In this document: one piece after another, positions 45,891 through 54,806 of the stretch
How positions within the stretch are numbered: the first letter of the stretch is position 1
How the letters are laid out: every line of letters begins with the position of its first letter
From: Corynebacterium matruchotii
Lineage (GTDB): Bacteria; Actinomycetota; Actinomycetes; Mycobacteriales; Mycobacteriaceae
Direction of reading: 5' to 3'
DNA length: 64,000 bases
NCBI RefSeq assembly: GCF_011612265.2
Contig: NZ_CP050134.2
Span: forward strand, 1,488,001-1,552,000
Notes under the pieces: model-generated
Database searches by the model: none
The model's input: only the letters and a program-made list of their open reading frames with translations
What the model was told of the DNA's origin: nothing
Translations under genes and position numbers: made by a program

Positions 45891-48629
45891 TTACATAGGG
45901 TTGTCTGATTTCTCAAGGTGATCTAGTACGCACAGCTTATCTGCCACAACACGTTGACGTGGATCATCCGGTGGGAACATGTGGGCCATGCGGCGCAGAA
46001 GCACACGGTATTCCGCCGCTTTGTCCGGGGTGTCAGGAAGCCGATCCGTTAAGGTCTCCCCCACTTTTATCCGGGAGCATAGCGGCATGAGCTGGGCGTA
46101 TTCGTCATCGCTGAGATGGAGTTGTGGTGTGCCGTAGTTTTTAGCCCAACGGCCTGCCACTATGTCGGGCAAGCTGTAGGCGCGAAGAAGCCCCATGGTG
46201 ATGTCGGAGGTGAGCTGGTCTTCGGCGATGATTCGCAACCTGCGCGGCATGCCCTGCGGGTGTGTGGGGGTGATACCGAGCAGCACATAGTAGATGGCCG
46301 CCGGGGTGAGGGTGGTGGCGTCGACAAGCAGCGCCGCAATGGTTTCAATGGGAAGGTTGCCCGGGAAAATGCTTTGCTGTTTCCACCGTTTGGCCAGGTT
46401 AATCGGTATTTCACCGAGGCGACTGATGACGACTGTGTAGGTCATATCCAACCATAAAAAGAGATCTTCTGGTTCATAGTTACTGCGAGCAAGGTCCTGG
46501 GTGAAGGTAATGCCGAACGTCTTGAGGTTGGTGTGGTCGGGATGGATAAGCATGTCGATTATGACGTGTTTGCCCTCACGGCGAGATTCGACGACCCAGG
46601 CGCCGTGGTGCCAACCGGGAGAAAGCTCAACGTGGTAAGGCACCGTGTGGTACAGCCAATCCGAGGCATAAATGCCCGCAAGGGCACCGGCTGCAAGGAA
46701 TTTGCAGACTGTTTCCGCGAGTTGCGGGTTGACGAAGGGGCGTTGTAATAGTTGTCGGATTATGGCGTCACATCCGATGGCCTGCACCCACAGGTTGTTG
46801 GTGATGGGGATGCGTGGCGGCGGGCCGGATTGTTGGGGGTGCGCCAGTTCGTCGGCAAGCTGCGTGAATTGCGCCGCTATGTCGGCGGCGGTGAGGTTCA
46901 GATCGGGGTGGTATCCGCTGAGTTCGTATAGGTATGCGGCGGCCGGCTCGGTAAGCACGGTGAAGGGATTATCGAGGCTGCGGAGATACGTGGTGGTCTT
47001 GGTTGCCCAGTGGTCGATGTCGTCAAGGTTGGACATGACCTCGGAGAGTTCGGGGATAAAAATCCCAAGATCATAGGGGAAGCCTTCCCCGAAGGCAGCG
47101 TAGGCGTCGTTCAGCGACGTAACAGCCTCATTCTCGTAACAGTAACCCACTAGATCGTAGAATGAAACATGTGAGGCAAACAGTTGATATATTCGAACTA
47201 GGTTGCGGGTTCTTGTGTGATATTTCCATAATTCAATGGAGCCGATACTCACGGAAAGCGCTTGTTCAAAACAGCGAGCAACGGTGCTTCCAAATGCTGT
47301 CCCAGGCGTCTCAATCAATTTCTTGTGCGCCATGTCATCGACTACTTCATGTTCACGAATGACGGGTAGATTGTCCTCAATGTCTGCAACATCAAGGTGA
47401 TGTTCGAGAATGTAATGATGGTCGTTCCTCATTAATGCCGACAAGTTGCTGCGCTCCACCCCCATATCCTCGTAGTTTTTACTATCAAACCAGCACTCCC
47501 ACATCCACGCATCTCCCGAAACATCGTACTCATCTACCCCGCCAATAGCGACGAGTGCGTTAGTAACGTCCAGGGGGCAGTATCGGAGTTTCTTATCCGG
47601 CACATCCAGGCACCCCCATGCACGCCTGACCTGGTGGATGGCGTCAATGAGCCACTTTCGGGGCGGGAAGGGAATGGGGTGATCCACGATGATGTCGAAG
47701 ATGAGATCCTTGAGCCATGCGGCGAATTCCCACTTGTTTTTTGCCAGTTCGTCCCAGGCCTCGGTGCCTTCTAATAGGTCATGGTAGCGGTCCAGGGTCA
47801 TAAATTCTGGGCGAACATCAAGAAGTTTTTCCTGATAATCAGGGCGGGAACGAACCAACGCCCGTAACGATCGGCCGACCATAGCAAAAAATGTTTCCGG
47901 GGCGGCACGAAAGCCGGTTGTGTCGAAGACCGCCGTTACCACCGCGGCATCCACCCGATCGGTGTCGAGCCCCACCGTGGCGCCAAGTTGCCGAGCCTGG
48001 TCTACAAGATCCGGCTGCATGGTAATGCCCGACCGGGAGGCCAAAGCAACGAGCCGCACATGGTAGTGGAATGCTTGTTCTGGTGTGAAATGTTGGGCTG
48101 CGGTAGCAGCTTCCGCCCGCACATGGTCGATGTTCAGGGCGTTCCATGCAGCGAATTCCCGAAACACGGCCAGCCGGCGTTCGGGGTCAAGCAGCAGATT
48201 ATGGTGGCGCGCTATCCACAGGATTTGGTCGAGGTAGGCGGTCAAGAAATCGGACCGACCGGCCTCCATATAGTAACGTGCCAACTCCCGCACAACGCTT
48301 ATAGCCCGGCGCGGCCTGGTCGCAGCCAACTGGTTGATTACTTTGACCATGCGGGTTTTCACCAGGTGCGGTCGGGTGTGGACCATGCCACGTGCCCACC
48401 CCAGTATTGGCAGTGTGCAGGTGTCGCGTGGTGTGGTCCAGCCGATCACCTGGGTGTGGGTGCGACGCAGCCCGCTTGTCGCTGCCCGAATCGTTGCCAC
48501 GGGGAGGGTATCTGTGGGCGTCAGTTCAACGATGGTGATGCCGTCGCCGCTGAACCGTGCGGCCTGCACCTTGACGCGGTTGGATGGCTCGGTGGGGGTT
48601 TCCAGAGTAGTGAGCGGGCGGATATCCAT
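45891..48629 (-). CDS. giant array protein 5, class II without tip (912 aa)
   Basis: N-module (MDIRPLTTLETPTEPSNRV; ITIVELTPTDTLPVATIRAAT; RAISVVRELARYYMEAGRSDF) continues directly into the second helical module (AAAYLYELSGYHPDLNLTAAD; GWHHGAWVVESRREGKHVI; HLSDDEYAQLMPL; LLRRMAHMFPPDDPRQRVVADKL) with no beta-rich middle. It stops after DHLEKSDNPM, before the winged-helix-like tip that its neighbour (48698-51994) has. The frame could be read from 49100, but that part overlaps the neighbour and is basic and proline-rich; ATG at 48629 matches the family and lies eight bases from the -10 hexamer. Confidence 0.82.
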   Translation of the reverse strand: MDIRPLTTLETPTEPSNRVKVQAARFSGDGITIVELTPTDTLPVATIRAATSGLRRTHTQVIGWTTPRDTCTLPILGWARGMVHTRPHLVKTRMVKVINQLAATRPRRAISVVRELARYYMEAGRSDFLTAYLDQILWIARHHNLLLDPERRLAVFREFAAWNALNIDHVRAEAATAAQHFTPEQAFHYHVRLVALASRSGITMQPDLVDQARQLGATVGLDTDRVDAAVVTAVFDTTGFRAAPETFFAMVGRSLRALVRSRPDYQEKLLDVRPEFMTLDRYHDLLEGTEAWDELAKNKWEFAAWLKDLIFDIIVDHPIPFPPRKWLIDAIHQVRRAWGCLDVPDKKLRYCPLDVTNALVAIGGVDEYDVSGDAWMWECWFDSKNYEDMGVERSNLSALMRNDHHYILEHHLDVADIEDNLPVIREHEVVDDMAHKKLIETPGTAFGSTVARCFEQALSVSIGSIELWKYHTRTRNLVRIYQLFASHVSFYDLVGYCYENEAVTSLNDAYAAFGEGFPYDLGIFIPELSEVMSNLDDIDHWATKTTTYLRSLDNPFTVLTEPAAAYLYELSGYHPDLNLTAADIAAQFTQLADELAHPQQSGPPPRIPITNNLWVQAIGCDAIIRQLLQRPFVNPQLAETVCKFLAAGALAGIYASDWLYHTVPYHVELSPGWHHGAWVVESRREGKHVIIDMLIHPDHTNLKTFGITFTQDLARSNYEPEDLFLWLDMTYTVVISRLGEIPINLAKRWKQQSIFPGNLPIETIAALLVDATTLTPAAIYYVLLGITPTHPQGMPRRLRIIAEDQLTSDITMGLLRAYSLPDIVAGRWAKNYGTPQLHLSDDEYAQLMPLCSRIKVGETLTDRLPDTPDKAAEYRVLLRRMAHMFPPDDPRQRVVADKLCVLDHLEKSDNPM

Positions 48630-48637
48630 GGTTGTCC

Positions 48638-48658
48638 ACCATAGTTTCCTTGTCGGAC
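48638..48658 (-). promoter_or_regulatory. array promoter motif, giant gene 5
   Basis: GTCCGACAAGGAAA, one base, TATGGT; hexamer eight bases from the ATG. An SOS-like box, TCGAACATGGGTTTGA on the minus strand, lies at 48673-48688. Confidence 0.65.
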
Positions 48659-48697
48659 ATGTATGCCCGCCCTCAAACCCATGTTCGAAAGGATGTA

Positions 48698-51600
48698 CTA
48701 TTGCTGTTGGTGGAGATCCCAGGCTCGGTGGAACAAAACCGGCAAGGGCACCAGGGGTGGGCAGCCCCGCACCACCGGCTGGGGTTTCGGGGTGTTCCAG
48801 ATCAGGTAGAGCGGGGTTTTCGCTTCTTCCATGAGGGGCATGAGTTTTGTTTTTGGAAGCCAGTCGCCGGGGAGGAATCGGGTGCGCCCGGCGCGTCGAT
48901 TCTCCTGCACTACCAATCCTCGTTCCACGAGGGGTGTTGCGGCGTTGGTGAGTTGTTTGGGTTTCCACCCGTTCCAAGCGCGCACGTTTTTGTCGGTGGG
49001 GTTGGGGAGTGCGGCGATTTGCAGGAAATACCTGGCGCTGTCTTGCGGGATGCCGAGCGTGCCTACGACCTGGGTGACCAGTTCGGGTGCGCTCACGCAT
49101 GGATCATATGGGTTTCCGGCAGCGGCGGCTTCCTGGTGGGGTGCCTGTTGCAGGTCGGCGATGAGTTCGTCCATGTGCCCCTCGGTCAGTGCTCGAATAG
49201 TTTGCCAGTCCAGCAATTTCGGGGAGTTTCCGGGCTGTAGTTCGCCCAGGTTTCCGGTGAAGAGCATTCGCCAGTGGCCCTCCCCTGCCTGACGGATGGC
49301 GAGGTCTTTCAGCCGGAGCAGTTGGTCTGCGACCGCAGCCCGGCGCGGGTCGGTGCGGGGAAACAGGTGGGCCATGGCGATGAGAATGACGAGGTATTGG
49401 CTCATGACTGAGGAGACGTCATAAAATTTGTCTGTGAGGGTGTTGGCCACCCGGACGTATGGTTCTTTGAGTTCCAGTGGGATGAGCTGGGCGTATTCCT
49501 CGTCGGTGAGGTGGAGTTGGGGGGCACCGTAATAGCTATCCCAGTAGTCGCCGATGGCGGCGAAATCGAGGCCGGTTTCCATAAGGTTGTTGGTGGTTCC
49601 AGCATCGAGGATGTCTCGCACCATGCCGGGCGCGTAGAGTTGTGGGGTTGCGTTGTCGTTCATGACCCCGGAAAGTACGGCGTGGGCAGCGTCGGGGGTG
49701 AGGGTGGTGTAGCCTGCGAGTCGGTCAACCCCTTCGGCCAGCGTGAGGCCACCTGGCAGCATGGGGGTGGCGGCTTGATGGATGGTGTCGAGTTGTTCTA
49801 GCTGGTGAAGGAATTGTTCGCCGGTGAGGCTGCGGGGTGGTTCATCAACGAGGCGGAGGGCGCCGAGGTTGGTGTGGTCGGGGTGGACGAGCATGTGGGT
49901 GGTGCGGCGGTGTGAGGCGCAGCGGGATTCCAAAACCCAGGCACCATGGTGCCATCCGACGAGGAGTGCTTGTTCGTCGGTTTCTCGGACTTCGGTGCGG
50001 TAGCACCAGCCGCTGCCGTAGACACCCGCGTGGGTGGCAGCGATGAGGAAGTCGCGGATTTCTGCTGCTAATTCGGGGTTGATGTGTGGTCGGGCGAGCA
50101 GTGCGGTGAGGGTTTGTTCGTGGCCGATGCCGCGAACCCAAGCGTTCACGAAGGTGCCGGCTTTGGGTGATTGGGCGAATTGTTGGGGACGAGCAAGCCG
50201 GTCGGCAAGGTCGGTGATTTGGTTGATGATGGATTTGGCGGTGGGGTTGCCGCGGGTTTGTTCTAGCTCGTAGAGGTATCGGGCAGCAGGGTCGGTGAGG
50301 GTACCAATGGTAGAGGTGGTGCCGCGGATTTCTTGGTTGAGTTTCGTGAACCAGTTGTGGGTTTCGTGAATGTTGGCCACAATGAGGGCCATGGTGGGGT
50401 CGAGGTGGTCGAGGGCCAGCAGATCGGCGGCTTCCTGCCTGGATGGGACGTGGTTGGTGCGGTAGTGGGTTTGATCGGTTTGGTAGCTGATCGTGTTGAT
50501 GAGTTCGGTCACTGGGTCGAAGTCCATGATGCGGTCGATTGCTTCGGGGTTGAGCTGCCGACATCGCGAGTTGGTGAGGCTAAGAATTTTCTTTTCGTAA
50601 TACCAGTCGACTGCACCTAGGTTTTGGGTGGTGTCCCGGCGGTGGTCGGCGAAGCGGTCGAGGGCGACGGCCGCAAGTTCCCCAGCCGCTTTATAGCGGA
50701 GGAATAGCTCACTTCGGTCGATAATGTGCATGACGTCGAGGGCGTTGCTGACGCTGCGGCGCAGGTGTGGATCGGCCGCGATGGCGGGCAGGTCGCCTTC
50801 GATTTCGTCGAGTTCCCGACACCACCGGGTCCATAAAGCACCGTATAGGGTTGTGGGCCCGTCGGGATTGTCCCAGGTAGCGCCGGCGTCGACAAGCGCG
50901 TCAATGATATTGAGCGAACCATAGCCCAGTTTTTTCGCGGGTAGTGTCATGCCGTCGAAGCCGCCTCGGGCCTGTTTGATGGCGTCAATAACCCAGGCGC
51001 GTGTGCGCGGGCTGGGGCTGGTGAAATGGTTGAGTAACCATTCCGCAAGTCGGCGTGGGTTATGGGTGAGTTCCTGCCAGGCTTCGGTGGTGCAGAGCAC
51101 TTCGTAGCAGGCATCGGTTTCCCAACCCCAGGGCTGGGCGGCAATGAGTTGTTCTTGGCATTCGCGGTTTTCTCGAATGAATTTTCGGATTGATTGGGCG
51201 TTTTCGGTTTCTCGGAAATGGCCGATGGCTTGTGGCAATAGTTTTTGCACACTAAAGACTGCTTTCAGCATGATGTTGTCGACGCTGTCACCGTTGAGTT
51301 CCTTGCTGTACCCCAGCCGCCACCGGATGTCGTACAGAACATTATCATGGCGTGTTGCTGCGGTGATGATTTGCGCCAGGTAGTCGATTATTTGCTGCGG
51401 GGTGCAGCCTTGTGCTACAAGGTTTTCCGCTTCCATCCACATGATGTTCCCGGTCACGACTTTTTTACAGCCGGCGAATTCCACGAAGTATGTCATTCGC
51501 TGGTCGTAGTCGATGGGAAGGTTATGGGTTTTTTCCAGCTTGTGGATGAGGTTTAGGTATGGTTTAACGAAGCTGCTTTTCTTTTCTGCCGCAAAATAGT

Positions 51601-51994
51601 GCGCGAGTTCCATGATGAAGGCAGGGGCGCAGTGGGGTGCGACCACGATAATGTCGTCGATGGATTTTTGTAGGCGGATTTTTACTTTGACCGGGTTGGT
51701 GATCACATTGTGTTCCGCCCAGCTGAGTTCCCGCAGGTATTTGAGCATGTTGGGCATGTTTTGCGGGTGGTTGATGGCAACCCAGTGGATAAATCCGACC
51801 GGTTGTGGTGGCGCCCAACCGACGGGCCGGTACGTGGTGCGGTGCAGGCCGCGCATGCCCATGAGGCTATCGGTGACTGCCTGTAGTGGCTTCGGCACGA
51901 GTTCCACAATGGTGGTGGTGCCGTTGGTGAATCGGGTTGCGTTAATAGTGTGTGCGCTTGTCGGCGACGAAACGGTGAGCGGGGTAATGTTCAT
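48698..51994 (-). CDS. giant array protein 6, class II with tip (1098 aa)
   Basis: N-module (MNITPLTVSSPTSAHTINATRF; TTIVELVPKPLQAVTDSLMG; PHCAPAFIMELAHYFAAEKKS), then directly the second helical module (ARYLYELEQTRGNPTAKSI; GWHHGAWVLESRCASHRRT; LTPDAAHAVLSGVMN; HLTDEEYAQLIPLELKE; MAHLFPRTDPRRAAVADQL), then the winged-helix-like tip at about residues 963-1075 (DPCVSAPELVTQVVGTLGIP; RAWNGWKPKQL; RRAGRTRFLPGDWLP). No beta-rich middle. Complete sister of giant protein 5. ATG at 51994 is six bases from the -10 hexamer. Function unknown; the tip suggests nucleic-acid or protein binding. Confidence 0.84.
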   Translation of the reverse strand: MNITPLTVSSPTSAHTINATRFTNGTTTIVELVPKPLQAVTDSLMGMRGLHRTTYRPVGWAPPQPVGFIHWVAINHPQNMPNMLKYLRELSWAEHNVITNPVKVKIRLQKSIDDIIVVAPHCAPAFIMELAHYFAAEKKSSFVKPYLNLIHKLEKTHNLPIDYDQRMTYFVEFAGCKKVVTGNIMWMEAENLVAQGCTPQQIIDYLAQIITAATRHDNVLYDIRWRLGYSKELNGDSVDNIMLKAVFSVQKLLPQAIGHFRETENAQSIRKFIRENRECQEQLIAAQPWGWETDACYEVLCTTEAWQELTHNPRRLAEWLLNHFTSPSPRTRAWVIDAIKQARGGFDGMTLPAKKLGYGSLNIIDALVDAGATWDNPDGPTTLYGALWTRWCRELDEIEGDLPAIAADPHLRRSVSNALDVMHIIDRSELFLRYKAAGELAAVALDRFADHRRDTTQNLGAVDWYYEKKILSLTNSRCRQLNPEAIDRIMDFDPVTELINTISYQTDQTHYRTNHVPSRQEAADLLALDHLDPTMALIVANIHETHNWFTKLNQEIRGTTSTIGTLTDPAARYLYELEQTRGNPTAKSIINQITDLADRLARPQQFAQSPKAGTFVNAWVRGIGHEQTLTALLARPHINPELAAEIRDFLIAATHAGVYGSGWCYRTEVRETDEQALLVGWHHGAWVLESRCASHRRTTHMLVHPDHTNLGALRLVDEPPRSLTGEQFLHQLEQLDTIHQAATPMLPGGLTLAEGVDRLAGYTTLTPDAAHAVLSGVMNDNATPQLYAPGMVRDILDAGTTNNLMETGLDFAAIGDYWDSYYGAPQLHLTDEEYAQLIPLELKEPYVRVANTLTDKFYDVSSVMSQYLVILIAMAHLFPRTDPRRAAVADQLLRLKDLAIRQAGEGHWRMLFTGNLGELQPGNSPKLLDWQTIRALTEGHMDELIADLQQAPHQEAAAAGNPYDPCVSAPELVTQVVGTLGIPQDSARYFLQIAALPNPTDKNVRAWNGWKPKQLTNAATPLVERGLVVQENRRAGRTRFLPGDWLPKTKLMPLMEEAKTPLYLIWNTPKPQPVVRGCPPLVPLPVLFHRAWDLHQQQ

Positions 51995-52000
51995 GCCCCC

Positions 52001-52021
52001 ACCTTAGCTATGGGGGTGGAC
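52001..52021 (-). promoter_or_regulatory. array promoter motif, giant gene 6
   Basis: GTCCACCCCCATAG, one base, TAAGGT; hexamer six bases from the ATG at 51994. Confidence 0.6.
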
Positions 52022-52033
52022 GTGTTTGGCCGA

Positions 52034-54751
52034 TTACTGTGGTTTGCAGTGTTCTTGGACGCGCCGGGCTGCTTGGACCACGCTGGTGCAGAGATCGTCA
52101 TCGGGGTCGAGACCTAACAGGTTCGCGGCAACCTGGTGTGGGTTGCCCGCGGAAAGGCTGTCGAGTAATTGTTGGGCTTGTTCCTTGGTGATGGCCCGAA
52201 GGACCTCGCTGGCTTTGGGGCTGCGGATGGTGAGGTTACGCCAGGCATTCCAGGGCAGGTCATGGAAGAAATGGCGGTTTCCCCATTTGTCATAGGTGGG
52301 GTTGGCGATCATGGCGAGTTCGCTGGTACCTGGTCTAAGGAGTTGCCCGTCCTCGGTGTAAAGGTAGGTGACACCGTGAAGGTGCAGGTAGCCGACCGTT
52401 CCCACGGGTGATGTGTGAGGAATGCCGTCGGCGTCGATGAGTGGATAGGTGCCATCAAGAGGCTTGAGTATTGCGCACAATAGGAGTGGGTCGTGTGGTT
52501 CCTGCCGGAAGAATAGTTGCGGGTGGTGGGGGCGGTAGTCGCGGCCCATGATGCAGGTTGGAAGTTGAGTACTGCGCCCCCAGTCAATGGGTGTGGCGGT
52601 GGTGCGTTCCAGGCTGCGCAGCGCCTCGGGTTGTGATGCGCCCAGTTCCCTGCCGGTTTCGGGGTTTACTTGCCTGATCGCATAGGTTTCTGACCAGGGG
52701 TCTTTGCGGAGGACGGTATGCCAGGTGTGGCCGTCGTTGTCGCCGAATGCGTTGCCTTCGGGCATGGTGATTTCCGTCCCCGGCACGTCTGTGGCGGTGG
52801 CGTCCGCGTGGCGGGCTATTCCGCCGCCGTAAAGCCTACCGGCGGGGATGGGCAGCGTATTGGTGGAGAGTTCGTAGTGGCCGTGCCGCCACTGGTGAAG
52901 GTTGAGCGGTTGCGGCACCCCGGTGGCCCATTCGGCGTTGAAGCCGATAGTGCCGGCCACGTATCGGATGGTGAGGATGTTTTCGCCCACGGCGATCTGC
53001 CCGGCGTCGCTGTTGGTGTCGACGTGATCGTGTTCGGATATGGTGGTGTCGTTTTCGATGTAGGCGATTCGGTCCGGGGTGGCGACGATGACGCCGGGGT
53101 AGGATTCCCACAGTGTGATGTCGGGTCGCTTGTCGACGCCCGCCCAGCGGTTTTCCAGTTCCGGCCAGGTGTATTCGGTGAGCAGGCCGGCGTGGAGGTT
53201 GGCCGCCAGTATGGTGGCCGGGCTGATGTCGAAGTGGTGGGTGATGGCGGCGCGGGTGGTGGGGCTGAGGGTTTGTGGCGGTATCCCACCCACAAGTTTT
53301 CGAAAGTTCGTTCGTCCAATGAGAGGGTGGTTGGCGCGGGCGAGTTCGTCCAGGGCGGCTTGGGTGAGGGCGTCGAAAAGCCCGGTGCCACCGCAGGCCA
53401 CCAAGGTTGGGACCGCGTGGTGGGGAATGTCGGCGAGGGAGAAATCCCCCAGGGTGGCGGCGAGTAGCTCAGCATCAGCGCACAGGTCGCTGAGGTCTAA
53501 AACACTGGCATGGCAGTGGTGCAGTCGCTGAAGCACCCGGCGCCACTGGTTAGCCTCCCCCACGGGTTGTTGGGTGGGTTTCTTGTCCCAGGTCGCGCCC
53601 GCGGCGGTGAGGGTGGCGAGGATTTCCAGGGGGATTTTTGCTATGTTCGCGGGGATGTGTTGCCCGTGCACGAGGTCGGCCTTGTCGCGGATGCCGCGGA
53701 TGATGGGGGTCAGGTCGCCGCCACCGCGGCGGGGTGTGTATGGTTCCAGGCAGATGATGTTCGCTAGCCAGGCCACGAAAACCCGCTGTTCGGATGCGAT
53801 GATGTCGACGACCCCCAGGTCGGAGATCATGGTGAACCACTCCCCCGGGTCGCTGCCGTACCGGTTGATCTGTGTGGTGCTGTGGGCGAAAAGCCGGGCG
53901 TACAGTTCGGGTTTCCGGGTTGCTGCCGGCCGGATATGCTCGGCTAATTCCTTATAGAATTGCCAGGGCACCGTCTTGAGGGCGGGGCTGCCGGCGATAC
54001 CCTCTACCAGGTGCACGCCGCTATCGGCGGCGCTGTGGCCGGCTGCTTTGCCTAGTCGGATGACGTCGCGCAACATTCCGGTATACACCTGCCCGCCAGC
54101 GCGAATCTGGTTGATGCACAACGACAGGAAATACTTGTAGGCTTCTTGCGGGTTGGCACACTGACTGCTGGCGGCCCGAGCCTCATGAGTCATGTCGGCC
54201 GCACCGATGATGCCGAGGGCGGCGAATTCGGCAGCCGCGGCCCGGTGCCGCCACGAATCCACCGGCAGATCGTATGTGCGTTCGAATTCGCGGGCTTTGG
54301 CGAAGGCGCGTTTCGCCGCGGCCTGCTTGCTGCCGGCGGCGAAGATGCGGGCCAGTTCTTCCATGAGGGTGGGGACGAAATGCGGCACCGAATCGCCCAG
54401 ATCGGCAATAATCGTGGCGAATTTCTTCTCAATCTTCGCCACCTTCGGCATGGTGTTCCGCGCCCACTCCAAGTCCGACACCAGCCGTAACGCCTGGCGG
54501 GTGTCGGCGGGGTGGGTAGAAATCACCCAGGCGGGAAACCCCACGGACCGCGTCGTGGTGTGCCCCACTTCCCTGCTCCGCGTCGGCACCAACCCCAGGA
54601 CCTGCAAAGTCGCCTCCTCCGCCGGGATGAGGGTCTCGGGCACCAACCGGACCACCACCACGCCAGAGCCGGCATCGGTGTTGGTGAAGGTGACGGCGTG
54701 CAGGGTGGTGGATTCCGGTTCCGGGGGCTCGACGAGTGTGCGTATGGTCAT
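52034..54751 (-). CDS. giant array protein 7, short form (905 aa)
   Basis: N-module (MTIRTLVEPPEPESTTLHAV; VVVVRLVPETLIPAEEATLQV; PHFVPTLMEELARIFAAGSKQ; AREFERTYDLPVDSWRHRA) and beta-rich middle (LWESYPGVIVATPDRIAYIEN; RLYGGGIARHADATATDVPGT; RPHHPQLFFRQEPHDPLL), ending after VRSPKASEVL-type helices at VQEHCKPQ. Like giant protein 3 it stops where the second helical module would begin. ATG at 54751 is preferred over a TTG four codons upstream because the -10 hexamer TTGACT covers that TTG. Function unknown. Confidence 0.84.
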   Translation of the reverse strand: MTIRTLVEPPEPESTTLHAVTFTNTDAGSGVVVVRLVPETLIPAEEATLQVLGLVPTRSREVGHTTTRSVGFPAWVISTHPADTRQALRLVSDLEWARNTMPKVAKIEKKFATIIADLGDSVPHFVPTLMEELARIFAAGSKQAAAKRAFAKAREFERTYDLPVDSWRHRAAAAEFAALGIIGAADMTHEARAASSQCANPQEAYKYFLSLCINQIRAGGQVYTGMLRDVIRLGKAAGHSAADSGVHLVEGIAGSPALKTVPWQFYKELAEHIRPAATRKPELYARLFAHSTTQINRYGSDPGEWFTMISDLGVVDIIASEQRVFVAWLANIICLEPYTPRRGGGDLTPIIRGIRDKADLVHGQHIPANIAKIPLEILATLTAAGATWDKKPTQQPVGEANQWRRVLQRLHHCHASVLDLSDLCADAELLAATLGDFSLADIPHHAVPTLVACGGTGLFDALTQAALDELARANHPLIGRTNFRKLVGGIPPQTLSPTTRAAITHHFDISPATILAANLHAGLLTEYTWPELENRWAGVDKRPDITLWESYPGVIVATPDRIAYIENDTTISEHDHVDTNSDAGQIAVGENILTIRYVAGTIGFNAEWATGVPQPLNLHQWRHGHYELSTNTLPIPAGRLYGGGIARHADATATDVPGTEITMPEGNAFGDNDGHTWHTVLRKDPWSETYAIRQVNPETGRELGASQPEALRSLERTTATPIDWGRSTQLPTCIMGRDYRPHHPQLFFRQEPHDPLLLCAILKPLDGTYPLIDADGIPHTSPVGTVGYLHLHGVTYLYTEDGQLLRPGTSELAMIANPTYDKWGNRHFFHDLPWNAWRNLTIRSPKASEVLRAITKEQAQQLLDSLSAGNPHQVAANLLGLDPDDDLCTSVVQAARRVQEHCKPQ

Positions 54752-54757
54752 GGCATC

Positions 54758-54778
54758 AGTCAAGCATGGTGGTCGGAC
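54758..54778 (-). promoter_or_regulatory. array promoter motif, giant gene 7
   Basis: GTCCGACCACCATG, one base, TTGACT; weakest hexamer of the six, six bases from the ATG. AAGCATG and CATGCTT flank the GTCC core as a 7-bp inverted repeat. Confidence 0.5.
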
Positions 54779-54806
54779 ATGCTTAGCGAATCATTATTAT
54801 CCCAGG

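Noticed and set aside
48630..49100. N-terminal extension of giant protein 5
   Set aside because: It overlaps the 3' end of giant gene 6, is basic and proline-rich, and both promoter and family alignment place the start at 48629.
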